Shown here: positions 31,100 through 43,600 of the stretch, piece after piece
Layout of the letters: each line of letters starts with the position of its first letter
Numbering within the stretch: position 1 is the stretch's first letter
Assembly (NCBI GenBank): GCA_034509425.1
Contig: JAVTVJ010011652.1
Span: 3,053,001 to 3,117,000, forward strand
Direction of reading: 5' to 3'
Source of the DNA: Eopsaltria australis
Taxonomy: Eukaryota; Chordata; Aves; Passeriformes; Petroicidae
DNA length: 64,000 nucleotides
The notes under the pieces: generated by a model
What the model was told of the DNA's origin: nothing
The model's database searches: none
What the model saw: only the letters and a program-made list of their open reading frames with translations
Program-made: the position numbers and the translations under genes

Positions 31100-33818
31100 A
31101 GCAATTTTTTCATAATTTGCAAAAAATTACTTCTAATTTTCATTACTGTTTTCATCCTTTTACTTATGGGTCATAAGAGTGACTCCTGCACAGTGGGTTA
31201 CTGGAGCAAATGGTTTTGCTTCAGTCCTGTTGGTCTGCAGGCAGGACCACGGTCTCTTACAGCTGCCAGCAAGATTGGGAGGCTGCTGGGAGCCTGTCCA
31301 GAGACAGTGGGAGCTGCCTGAGGATGCAGATCCCAGCTGGTTTGGGACTGTCTTCTGCCTGGCTCTGTGAAATGTATCTCCAAAATGTCCTCTTCAAAAT
31401 CTTCTGGAAAGAGAACATGCCAGAACATTTTTACTTAACAGAAAAGATGAGAAAAAAAAAAAAAAAAAGCCTTTATGACTCAGTGCTGCATCTAAGGAAA
31501 AAAGTGTTAACCCCCTTGCCTCCTCCACTTCTCATGGTTCTGAGTCACAGTGACCCTCCCTACTCCTGCAGGAGCATCCCCTTAAGGAAGCATCCATCAG
31601 AGCTTTGGCACTGGTTAGTCCCCTTCTTACATTACCTGATGCTTTGTTGGCAACTCAGTAATTTCTCTGTGCCTCTTCCTACAAGCTGGCTACTGTTGAT
31701 GGAATTGCTTCTGCAGCTCCTGCCATCTGGAACAGACTTCCCACCCTGCTGGTTTTGGCCTCTATTCATTTCAATTCTGAGATGAAACAATATTCATCTC
31801 CCTTGTCTATGACTCCTCATTTCTCCCTCGCCTTGCTAGTACATATTATTTATCCTAGTAACTGCTTGACAGTGGTCACTTGTTAGTATAGACTAAAGAA
31901 AAGAAAGCAAAATATTTCCAGTCACAAGCTGGTATTTATTTTTTCCTAATGTGGTGGCTTTCCCTAGGCAGTGTTCTTTTTGTGGCTGAAAATATTATTG
32001 TATGATGTCTCCTGAAATATGATTAACATTAGTTTGAATTCTTGAGAAAGCTTAATCAAAGTCGCTTTCGACCATTTTTAATTATGTATGCATGAAAAAA
32101 TATGCACATTTCTGCTGTGGAAAAAATATTGTCACACATCCTCATCCCACTATACATTCACAAACACATCAGATGGCTCAGATGTTGGTAAAGCTGGAAA
32201 ATGGGATAGCAAATTAGCAGAGAGTAACTTTTATGGACTAATTGGACATATAGATCAGGGAGGGATGTAGTACTGTGTCTCTCATAAAGCAGAGAGGATT
32301 TTTTTGTTTCTTCTCTTTTCCTCATAGCACAAACCTGAGAAATTAAATATTCCCAAGATGCAAGCAAAGCTAAGCTTGCACTAATGAGAAAGCAAAACCA
32401 AAAGTATTTTGGTAAGGGTTTAAGCCCTCATTCTTCCAGGCACAAAGGAGGCTTCAGCACTGGGGTCAGGGAGACATTTCATGAAAGGTCTACTGCAGAG
32501 CCTTGAATAACACCCTCAGAAGTATGGGGTAACAGCCTCTGCTTGAGACACTCTTATCCTGCTGTTTTCTTCTGCTCTTGCCATTCTTCTCCAGCCACTG
32601 AACAAAGATGAGTCTTTGTCCCATCACAACTATGTCTCTTGGATTTGAAGGAGTGGGCAATTAGTCTTTGTGAACCCATCAACAGCATTCTCCATCAACC
32701 ACATCAACCTGGCAATGTCCTGCTTGCTTTCCTCACTTAAGAAGAATGTCAGGAAAACACTGAGTCACCAGTGACATTCATTGCCACATGGTACCATCAA
32801 TGCCAATTATTTAATAGGATTAAAAAATCCAAATTTCTATTTATTTGTTTGTAAGGACACCGGGCAGTGACACTGCATGGGACTGAGAAAAGACAGGAGA
32901 CACAAAGGCCTTGGTGAGTGTAAAGCAGCAGCAGCAGTTGTGTTAGGACTTAGGAACCCTAACTGTGGATGCAAACCACAGTAAAAGGAACTGAGTTAAC
33001 ATGGAAAGAGCAGCTGGAGTGACCTGAGATGGTGAGATGATGAGGGATGATGCACTGAGACTGGGCTCCTCCAGCTGGTGATACCAGCAGGGGCTGAGCA
33101 GAAGAAAGCAATGATTAAGGGAGCTGTTCTGGGGGAAAGGAGAACCTGTCTGGAAAGGCTGTAACTGGCTCCAGGCAAGAGGGAATGATGGCAGCAGCAG
33201 GAGTGAGCAAAGTGCATCACTGACGGAGCAGAGGGCCTGGGAGCTGGCACAGAAAGCAGCATAAAGAGGAGAGTACAGGGAAGCTGAGCTGAGAAGAGCC
33301 TTGTGTTTGAAGAGAAGAAGCCTGAAGGAGAGATTTGGTACTTCAGGGCTCCTCTTGGCCTGGAAAGCACAAGACCTTATTGAGTAATTGAGCTGGGAAC
33401 CGCAGGGTACCACAGGAATGAACCACTGGACCCCAACGGCTTTGCTTGATTTTTCGTCTTCCATTTGCTGCTCCTCTGTGTTCCTCTCTCATTTGACTGT
33501 GGTCGATTTGTGGGGTTTGTTTTTCTTTACTTCATTCCACCTTTTCTCTTTCCTTTTATGTCCTAAATTGTTATTCAGCTGTTTTGATTTAAATTATGTT
33601 TATGTACAGTTACTCACAGCTCTGACTGTTGCCTCCTCCCTCCTGCGACTGTCTCTGATGCTTGCACATTCGCTTTGGCTCCTTTACAGCAGATGCCTGG
33701 AGCAGTAAATGAAAGCAGCTCTTTTATCAGTGAGCCCTTTCACCTCCAATTTTTTTATTTCTTATTAAGGCTCCAACCAGTCCTGGCTTTCTCTTCAAAC
33801 GTAGTACGCGCGACTCAA
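31100..33818. other. non-coding DNA, nothing recognised
   Basis: Includes an A-run near 31449-31468 and a purine-biased stretch at about 32990-33350 that yields a long leucine/serine-rich minus-strand frame. That frame has no domain and is probably composition-driven. No repeat family seen. Confidence 0.4.
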
Positions 33819-33837
33819 AACAACAACAACAACAACC
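33819..33837 (+). repeat. (CAA)n trinucleotide microsatellite
   Basis: Six CAA units. A short CpG cluster, GTAGTACGCGCGAC, lies immediately to the left. Confidence 0.8.
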
Positions 33838-34672
33838 ACAGCCACCAGAAACGCAGACAAACTGGGAAATTATTGGCTCTTCTAAACCATCCCTCGTCCC
33901 TCTCCCCTGTTTTTCAGCAGTGCAACACTGCTACTTGTAGAGGGTGTTACAGGGACCCCACTGTGGCACTCTGAACACCACATGTGGCCAATCTAATTTA
34001 GCCCATGGCAAAACAAATCCCCAAACGTGGAATAAACCTGCTTATGTTATTAACAAATGCTGTGAGAAAATGTTTAACTCAGCTTTGTGAACCGGGAGCT
34101 GAGAAAAAATATTAAAAGGCTCATCATTCCTTCCAGGGCACAGAAAAGTCATTGTGGTCAGCAATTTGCAAAATGTGAATATTCAAATATGTATATAATT
34201 CAGTGTTTAAGAAAAATAAGGGGTGGGGCATTTTCTTTTACTGGAGATTGCAAGCATCAGCACTGAAAATCTAAAACTCCTTGAAGATTTTCCAAGAAAA
34301 GTGGACAGAAGCAGTTCAGTTTTGAAATGAAAGCCTCTGTGCATCCTAAGGGATTTGTGGGTTTTTAAAAAAATGAGATGTTTTTCATAATTTTGAAAAG
34401 AGATGCATCCCCCCCATAAATCCACCCACAAGAGTGCCCTTCTACAGATGAGATCTGTAAAAAGGAAGATGAAAAATGCCACCAGTGTTAAACATATTTC
34501 TAGCTCAGGGAGAGATAGTTTATTGGGATTTTGTTGTTTGTTTATATTTTTGGTCTGGGCATTATGCTACAATGCCAAGTGGTAAAAAAATAAAAAAAAG
34601 AAAAAAAATACCATATTAGCACAAAAATTTCCATCAACAGCGTGTTTAAAACACAAACATTACCAGCTTTAG
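33838..34672. other. non-coding DNA, nothing recognised
   Basis: AT-rich. No gene or repeat family recognised. Confidence 0.45.
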
Positions 34673-34706
34673 AGCAAAGTGTACTCAGCAGCAAAGTGTA
34701 CTCAGT
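34673..34706 (+). repeat. 17-bp tandem duplication
   Basis: AGCAAAGTGTACTCAGC is followed directly by AGCAAAGTGTACTCAGT, two copies differing at the last base only. The near-identity suggests a recent duplication. Confidence 0.85.
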
Positions 34707-37700
34707 GGATACTTGGCTCAGGAATTGAACTCACAAGTGCTTACTCATGCGAGCTGCCTTTCTCATCCTTTCAAACCACTGAGGGGAAGAATCCCTGGCC
34801 AGTCTGTAACCAGCCTCACTAAAGTCCTTCCTTGTCCTTCAGAGACCTTTGTTTCACCTTGCATGGAGATAGCTTCATCCTGTGTTTGGAGTGAGCTCTA
34901 ACAGGTGAAGAGGTACAAGATCTGGATGCAGAGGCTCAAACATGCAATTACAGCAAGATAAAAGAGCATCACAGCTCAGTATGCTTGGAATGCTATCAAG
35001 ACATAAGTAATAAAGAAAAGACATGTTCAAGGAAGCATAATAATAGAGTAAATACAGCCAGTTAACATGGATGAATTTCAAAGAGGGAAGAAAGAAAACA
35101 TCATGTAAAGAACTGCATAACAATGGATCTGAAAGATATCCAAGTAAGAAGGAAATAAGTCCTGTCCCAAACATTAGAAGGCTTCTGCCTGTCATTATGG
35201 AAGATTATGCTATTATTCAATTACATAATGGATACTTATATAATTCATCCAATTGTAAACAGATACTTTAAAAATCCATTTTATCCCACACACAAGAACG
35301 TAATTTTTAGGAAAGAACCACTTAAACCTTTCTTCCTTCTATCCCTGCCTGACAACATGGCTTTCTGCATCCTATCTGACCAGCACCAGAACCCTCCCCA
35401 GGTCAGACACTGGAGCATCTGAGGAACAGCATCCTCTGCACAGCTGGATCTCAGGCTGAGCAGGACCACTCTGAAAAAGGAGTCCAGCAAAGTCTCCCAA
35501 AAGCCCTAACCTAAGGAGACAAGAGAAAAGAGGGGCTAGGTAACAGCCCCAGTGCAGCGAACCCAAGGACTGATATAAAATTAATAATATAAATAATAAT
35601 ATAGAAAAAATTTGGAGAATTGTTACTTTTAAAGGCCTGAATATTTCCTCATTGAACACCTTTCCTCGGGCCCAAATGCAGGGAGTGGTGGAAGTCAGAA
35701 GTTGGAAGCATTTCAGAGTAGGGAAATCTGCTTGGAGTGCTCATTCTCAGGGCCAACAGAAAGAAGAAGAGAACTGTTGCCAAGTGCAAGCTGGTGTTTA
35801 ACCACATGTCAAACAGATTTGTGCTGAGGAGCAGGGTGTGCTTCGAAGTGTGTGCTCATGACAAGGTCCTTCCTGTAGGCTTTGTACACACCCAAGCCTG
35901 CTCACATGAACAAGACAGGAGCCACTGGAGAAGACAGAAAGCCATCTGAAAATGGAAAGGATTCAAGAGAAAAGAAGTTGACCCAGCCGAGCTCAGCTCT
36001 ATTAACAAGGGAGAGCTAAAGGCTAAACAAGGGGAAAAACATGGGATTATCAATGTATAGATTTGTCATAAAGGCTGAATTATTAATTTCAATTTTTTGG
36101 AAAAAATTTAAGACACCATATGTGTACATATATGGCAATACTTCATTCACACATATTAATTTGGGTGAAACACACTGATTATTTGGGGTAACCCTCTTGC
36201 AGAAACCACAGAAGATAAACTGTATTTATTGTGCCTTAGTCATTTTATGACACACATTTCTCACTCAAGGTCTTAAGTATTGACTTGATCCTCTACCTAA
36301 CAAAGTGGAAAAACACCAGTTTTCCACTTCTCCACTGAAAACCAAGTAACTTTCCAGAGTCATACCAGAAGTATGTGGCAGGGAGAGGAACTGCTTTCGC
36401 CTCTGCTGAGTCACATGCCAGTGCTGCCATTTCTGTGCTGTTCTTTCTCTCTATCTGTGATCAGTTTTCTCTCACAAACTGTGGAAAGATAGGGACAAAA
36501 TGCAATAGCAATCTCCTCCATACATGGTGGTTCCATTCAGTTTCACTGCTTAGAAAAAAAAAAAAAAGGCATATAGAGTTTTGAGGAAAGATCAATTAAA
36601 AACAGAAGAAAAGCTTGGATGCATTAATCATACTGTTTTTTAAGAGATGACTGGCAGACAAAGAGGACAGCTTAGGACAAAGAGGATCCTTTTGAAAGGG
36701 ATTCCTCTCAGTCCTGTGTTTCTAAATGGTAATGGTCTCTAACTATATGTCAACTCTTTCCAACTTCATTCATCAAACAGAACCTCTAGAGAGACCATGT
36801 TGATCCCCATGGCTATAAAATTCCCTCAGTGCTGTAATGATCTGAAGGTACAAAAATTCCATGGAAATAAATCCCAATTAAATACCCATTAACAACGATG
36901 GAAAGATCACTGGGGCTATTAGAGGCAGCCCTAAGACACTGTAACCACACACACAAAATTGTCCAGCTTCTTATTTATCTGCTTTAATCACTGTAGTGCA
37001 AAGAAAAGCCTTCCTAATATTTCAATAACTGGTGCTAATTTATTGCAACTGTACTCAGTAGCATTTTCATAAGACTTAAGTACTTATTATTTGTATCATG
37101 GTGCCAAGCAGCATTCTCAATCCAGATAATTCCCTTTTTCTCAGTGTTATAAGACAAGTTTCTTCTTCCATCCTCCAAAGCAAGAAACACTGGAAGATGA
37201 AAGACCCCAATTTCACCAACACGACACAAAGAATTGAAGCAACTTTTCCCATTTTACTTACAAGGCTGAGGCTAAACCTGGAACTGAGCATACTTTCACA
37301 GAGTTTTGGCTACAGGAGACTCCCCTTTAACAGTAGGATGCTTTTAAGCTTGTTGCTGATAATAGGCTTGGATCACAAGTGTGCAGTGCTGGCTGATTTG
37401 TGTCATGGTCCAGAGATTTGACACAGAACTGAGTAAGCAGATTATTTCTGAAATGCCTGCTCCCATGTTGCCATTCAAACACAACTTTGAGCATCCAGAC
37501 ATGTCTGATCCCAAATCCAGCTATGCATCATGTTCCCATGGAAAATATGACAAGAAGACAGTCCACAACCTCACTGGCCATCAAGCACTGTTCAGAAAGA
37601 TGAGCAGAGGCAGCACCCACATGGGCTTGACCTATTTATTTACTCATATTGAAAAGGAAGTTTCCTGCTACACCTTAAACCTTTCTGCCCTATATAAGTA

Positions 37701-37880
37701 AAAGGAATCCCCACCACTCTGTGAAAATTTACACTAAGCAAAAATCTGGTCTTTGCAACTTCTTCAAAACCTCACTGCAATTATAGCTGCAGACCCACTA
37801 AAGTCCAAATCCTGAATATTCCTGATATTAAAATAGGCTGTGCCATCCTAACTGCACCATCACCTAACAAGTGATGTGAT
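34707..37880. other. non-coding DNA, nothing recognised
   Basis: AT-rich with A-runs near 34587-34610 and 36550-36566, and AAT-rich sequence at about 35578-35605. A 106-codon frame at 37381-37701 has no recognisable domain. It may include further, unrecognised remnants of the LINE whose RT region starts next. Confidence 0.4.
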
Positions 37881-38240
37881 CTGTGTGATACACTCTAGTC
37901 CAGGTTTTGATCTCAACACAGCACACAGAGAACATTGTTGAAAGTGACATGTGATATCTTACTGAATTCAGGCTCAGGGAAATTGCCAGTACTTATCTTT
38001 CTTGACCAGAGTGCAGCCTTCAAAGCAGTAATCATGAAATCTTATTACTGTACAAAGATTGGAATTATACACTGGTATCTGTGGTTCACACTTTTTGATT
38101 GGTTTAGTCCTTACCTGACTGGGAGATACCAGTTTCTGTCTCTAGGAAACTATTCCTTGGTGCTGCCTTCTTTCTGCCAAGCACCTCCCTTCTCCAAAGG
38201 GATAAGCATCACACATGGCTTCAACAAATTTTGTCCTAGC
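37881..38240 (+). mobile_element. fossil non-LTR LINE (L2/Rex-type) reverse transcriptase fragment
   Basis: Conceptual translation follows the N-terminal half of a LINE reverse transcriptase in one frame. It shows DTL-stop-SRF-stop-SQHSTQRTLLKV (family: DTLQSGFRxGHSTETALLKV), then ILLNSGSGKLPVLIFLDQSAAF (family: LVLLDLSAAFDTV), then FDWFSPYLTGRYQFLSLGNY (family: WFxSYLxGRxQxVxxGN), and a decayed CGVPQGSxLGP region. The family order is intact. Two in-frame stops and a short deletion after SAAF show it is dead. The motifs differ from avian CR1, which has LDFSKAFDTV, and fit the L2/Rex1-like clade. The YADD catalytic region is not recognisable downstream. Confidence 0.75.
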
Positions 38241-40568
38241 AGGCAAAACTACAATTTATTTGGTTTTCCTCAAATTTGAAAGGTCACTATGCTCTCTTAT
38301 CCAGGTGCCATGAAATTAAAATAAAAATTAATGCTTTGCAAACAGTGTTAAAAATTGGAACCAGTGGCTCTGTATTTTCAGTCACTGCATTAAAACACTT
38401 ATTTCCACTGCAAATAATGGACTAATGAAATTAAAACTTCCTCAGCAAAGCAAGTGGTTCTGACCTGGCCTGTGTACTTTTCACTTCACACTAATAAATC
38501 AATATTTTCCTACTGTCCTTTGCCTTTCTTCCTGCAGGTTACCAGTAGTCTCTTTGCCCAGTGCTGCTGCCTTTGTCAGCTGGATTCTGGCTTTCCCTTT
38601 CTTTTTGCTGGCACCTGTTTTAAAGGTCGCACACAGCTCCAGAAAACACTGTCCATCAACTGACTGCATCAGAGACTTCTGTTTGCAATGCTGTTGCATC
38701 CCCTGCCGCAAGTTTCTGCCCCAATGATCACATCTGTTGGGTCTCGTGCATCAGTTTTGAAAGAATAAATCATTGTGTTTCCCATCTAACCACCATTGGC
38801 TTATTTCTGCAGATCATCTCTTGGCCCACATTTCATTACATAAAAAACCCTTAGGTTTCATTCATAGCCATGCAACAGGGCTGTAGAAACCACAGCAATC
38901 AGCAACAAGAAACAAGGCCTTAAGGAAGTGTGTCACGTATTTTTGGTGATTTTCAATACATTTTGTCAGTTGGAAATGAGGACAAGCTGAGATTACATGA
39001 CCAGTGTGTTTCCTTGCAGGTACTTCAGCATCATCATGGGGCAAAGGCTCCTTCTCAAGCACCAGATTAGAAAATCAGCCTTGACCAAATTCTGACTATT
39101 AAAAGAGACCAAATCCTGGAGCTGGCCACAAGCCCTCGGCTTTTATTTCCTACTGAGAATACACTTGAACCGATGTGAGGTTTTTTGGGATATTTAGTAA
39201 GATTGATCAGCTGGATTTAAGACTTTCTAGAGCAAAGACTTTTAATAAAATCTGTGAAAACTGAGATACAATGCTGTTGGCACAATAAATAAATTTTTCT
39301 GACCTTTTCAATGCAAATCCTTGATTTTTCTAGGTTGTAGATTCCCCTAAATGTAGCTGTTTGGAATAGATTATATTTAACAAATGTCCATCTCATGCTG
39401 ATTTTTCTTGTGCAAAAGTTGAATCTTAATGACCTAACCAGTAGCCTGAATGGGCTTAGGAGGATCTGCATTTCTTTTTCCATTGTAGTAAGTGGCTTTC
39501 TGGATACTTCTTCTCCAGTATGCTCTGCTGAATGCCAGGATGCTCCCTGGGAACAGATACACTCAGGTGGGGTTATGAACTCAGAACCCTGTTCCTTTTC
39601 TTACTGGTGAAAACTGGGTAAGTTTACTTTTCTCATTGCAGATGGAAACATACCCAAATTTGACTGTGTTGAGGGTCTTTGAAATGTTACGGCCTCCAGA
39701 ATTTTACATGGAGACTCATTAGATGCTGGAGTTTGATTCTCAACAATTCCTCTGTACCACATGGTTTCCTCCTAACCTCAGTCTTTCCATCCTGACCACG
39801 TTATACAGATGCTGTTCTACAGAATAATGAAGTGTTTTCCCATCTGGACTCTGTGGCCACCTTTCCCCTGCCCTAGGAAATGTTTAGCATTAGAATTAGT
39901 GTGGAGTACTGGAAAATCAAAGAGCGGGATTGTGCTGCTGGGCTGAAGCAGTGGAAATGCTGGTAGAGGGTCCTGGGAGGTTGGATGGGGGAGGTCATGT
40001 TTGGAAAAGCAGGTACAGATTCAAAGCAGTGCTTTAAAATAGGAAAGGTGGATGACTGAGTGTTTGGGAGGACATTGTAGGCAATGGGAGTCCTTAGTTT
40101 CTGTCATCTGCCAGAAAACAGCAATGAAAACACACAGACAAAACACCTTGGTTAAATGAATACTAAATCCAGGAGAGATTCTTGGGTCAAATCCTCTCTT
40201 GTGCATTTCAAGCCCTGTCCAGTGCCTGAAGTGATGTGGGACTGTGGGAACGTGGGACAGCACTGCCAGCACATTTTGCTGAGTGCCTAAGGTACCCCCA
40301 GTGTGGTCTAACAGGGAAAGCAAGGGGAACATTCCCACCATACATGCCCCACTCCCAGCACCCTCCACCTCCCACATGATCTGCAGCCACAGTCAGCAGT
40401 GCAGGAGCCCAGACAAGAGCTGGCACACCCCAGCCAGGCTTTCTCTGCACCTTGCAGTACAGGGAATGCACGCTCCCTGTGAGGGCACTGCTCCAGCTCC
40501 AGTCACAAAGCAGAGATTCTCTGTGCACGGCGTTTGGAGGAAAACACCAGAGGGGACAAAACTGCAAC
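38241..40568. other. non-coding DNA, nothing recognised
   Basis: May contain more decayed LINE sequence to about 38400, which I cannot recognise. A strong acceptor-like tract, TTTGCCTTTCTTCCTGCAG, ends at 38538, but no donor-bounded open exon follows. Otherwise no gene or repeat family. Confidence 0.4.
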
Positions 40569-40627
40569 CAACGGATTTGGGATCTCAGTGAGCTGTGGGA
40601 GCCCTTGGCTTGACCCCAAATCCGTTG
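40569..40627. repeat. perfect 13-bp inverted repeat (hairpin)
   Basis: CAACGGATTTGGG (40569-40581) and CCCAAATCCGTTG (40615-40627) are exact reverse complements separated by 33 bases. Each arm holds a CpG. The arms are too short and the loop too long for a typical miRNA precursor. It may be the core of an old palindromic repeat or a regulatory palindrome. Confidence 0.8.
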
Positions 40628-43600
40628 ATGTTCCTTGCATGAAACAGTCATCAAGCAAATTTCTTCAGTACCCTGGTCTCATTTGATGAATAGCAAGTTA
40701 TCCGGTATTTCATTGCAATACATAACTCCATTATTGCTAAGAGGCATGAGGTGAAACTATAGATATTCCTTGACTCCCATCCTATTACTAGTATGAGACA
40801 AAATGATACATGTGCTGATAAAAGGATTTGAAATGATGGTCTGTGTGTCAGAAGTGCCAGTACAGTCAGAATTATATTTAAAAGATTATATTAAAGCATA
40901 AATTAAAAGGCTATCCAAAAAGAAAAGTAGATGACTTCCAATAGGGTATAACATCTATCAAGGTTTAGCATACACTGTGTAGTTACCCTTAATGGGCTCA
41001 GTCTTTCTCATAGATTATTCACATATTCTGTGGGAAGTCAGGCTGGATCCTCTTTCTATCCCCTGTAAACCACGGTTGATAATATCTTTCCATTATATTC
41101 CTAAGGTGTAGCTATTTCATTTTTACCCAAGGGATCCCAGAGCTATTGTGTAGTCCCTAGAATGCTTTAAAACAATTTGTCTGTGTAGCAATTCTTCTTT
41201 ATTCCTCCCCGTTGCACAAAATCTCACATTTTCTTAATTTGATCACATGAAATGTTTGGGCTTGACTACTGAAAGAAATCACAGTCTTTTAAAGGGTAAA
41301 AAAAAAAAAAACCCAAATGTCTTGAGAGGTTACATGTTGTCTGTGTAATGCGTGGACAAACAGTGCTTGGACAATCAATTGCTTGATTAGATACCAATTC
41401 CCTGTGGTTTATTTTAAAGGTACACAGTTCAGCCTTTTAGCAAGTTCAGCCTTAAAAGCAGCACATAAACCTGGACAAGCCAATAGAAAAAAGTAACAAT
41501 GCTAATACAATGAAGATGTCCAGTCTTCCTGCAGAGGATTTTGCCTCACAAATACTTTTATTTTTTAAATTTCTTTTTCTACTGGGATTTCCACAAATTG
41601 CACAAATGGAAGGTCTGCTGGGAGAACAGTATTCCAAATCACTGTTAACTGCCTAAATATTGCCTGTAAGTACATTCTGGCTTTGTTATGCCTAATAATG
41701 ATTCATTACTGAATTATCCATTTCTTTATAGGATATGAAGACAAATTAACAAAATAAGTGGAAGTGCTCTAGACTGAAATGCCTTATCTTAGGTTCATTG
41801 AGGTTATTTCCTCCTCACCCTGACTTCCCAGAAAAACTCTCTGCACCCCCATGGTGTCAGTGTTTAACCTCAGCCAGCAGCTGTTTGCTCACCCCACACC
41901 CCCACCAGCAGAACTGGGGAGAGAATTGGAAAAGTAAAACTTGGAAAACTTGTGTGTTGAGGTAGAGACAGTTTAGTGGGGAAAGCCAAAGCAGTGCACA
42001 TAAGCAAAGCAAAACAAGGCATGAATTCACCACTCCCCATGGGCAGCTGGGTGTTCAGCCATCCCCAGGAGAGCAGGGCCCCATCTTGTGTGACAGGGAC
42101 TTGGGAAGACAAATGTCATCATTCCAAATATCCCCCCTTCCTTCTTTTTCCTCACACTTTATATACTGAGCATGATGTTATATGGTCTGGGATACCCCTT
42201 TGGTCACTTTGAGTCACCTGTCCTGGCTGTGTCTCCTCCCAGCCTCCCATGTACCCCCAGATTCCCCACTAAAAGGCCTTGGCTCTGTAAGCCCTGCTCA
42301 GCAATAACAAAAATATCTCTGTATTATCAACCCTGTGCTCAGCACAAATCAAAAATACAACCCATACCAGCCACTGTGTAGAAAATCAACTCTACCCCAG
42401 CTGGAACCAGCACACATGGGAAACTGATTTCTTCTTTCACATGGAGATATTTTAAAAATGATAGTATCTAGACCACATTCAGCCCTGTCAGCCTGGGATG
42501 ACTGAGAAGAGGTACATTACCATGATGGGAGCAGATAAAAGCACTCACAAACCCATGATTCCCCATGTGCTTGGCTGCCTTTAAAGTGGATCAAACTGCT
42601 TGGGTGAGATGCAGCCAAAGCTATGAGGTGCTCCTTCTGAAGCTTTCTTATCCACAAATATTGCCTGTTTTTTAGGACTGACCTCAAGTGACAAAAGTCT
42701 GCCATCACCATTAATGCCAGCAGGGCTTCCCCAGCAATGGCAGCCATGAAAAACAACAAAAAATGTGGCCAAGAGCAGGAACACCTCCTATGAGAAGTAG
42801 GAACTGAAGTAGCTTTTAATAATGCCATACAACCAAAAGCTCAGATCAGAACTTCAACTTGCCTAACCCCAACTTGAGAAAATCCCAAACCAAACCTTAT
42901 AGCAAGAGACATGATGTCCCCATCTAAGCCTCCTGACTTCCAAAGTTTGTACACAAACAACAGGTCTGGGTGTTGTGTTGGATGTGTTAGCAGGATAGTG
43001 CTAGCTCAGAACAATGAAACCTCTTGGATTAATAGAAATCACACTGATGCTGAGAGCTGACATTGGGCTTGTTCACCACTTAATTCTCATCTAAGCCCTT
43101 AGGCTTAAGTGAAACCTATTTGCCTTGTGCTGATTTTCTGCGCAGGGGTGAATTTCATTCTGTGTGAGATCTGTCCATGCAACACAGCCCAAGATATAAA
43201 GTGGAATGAGAGATACTTCCCTCCATTGCCACAACATGTCCCTGATTTCCGCTTAAAATGTCTGTGATAATTGCTTTCAAATGCTGGCACGTAGGCTCTC
43301 TTTGGAAGAGGCACTCATTCAAGGAAAATGTGCAAATCTTCAGGGCTGATTTTGGTTTCCAGAGAACAGAGTTCCTTAAAGCAAATCCTTAAGAAAATAA
43401 GAAGTTGCTATTTCTCTAGCGAAAGTATCTGAAGAACAAGACATATCTCTTTTTTTTCAGCCTGACAGACTGAAACATCAATACTGAGGAACATTTGCAT
43501 GTAATTACATAACTCATCTAGCTTTTCCTGATCGAGTGATATGGCATGCAAGCCAAGCACCAATGTACAATAAAACAGACTAAATCCTTATTGCCAAGAT

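Noticed and set aside
32943..33464. 173-codon minus-strand frame rich in leucine and serine
   Set aside because: It arises from a purine-biased plus strand; open in two minus-strand phases at once, which indicates composition rather than coding.
38500..38660. Exon after the strong acceptor TTTGCCTTTCTTCCTGCAG
   Set aside because: No credible donor ends an open frame downstream and no homologous protein is recognised.
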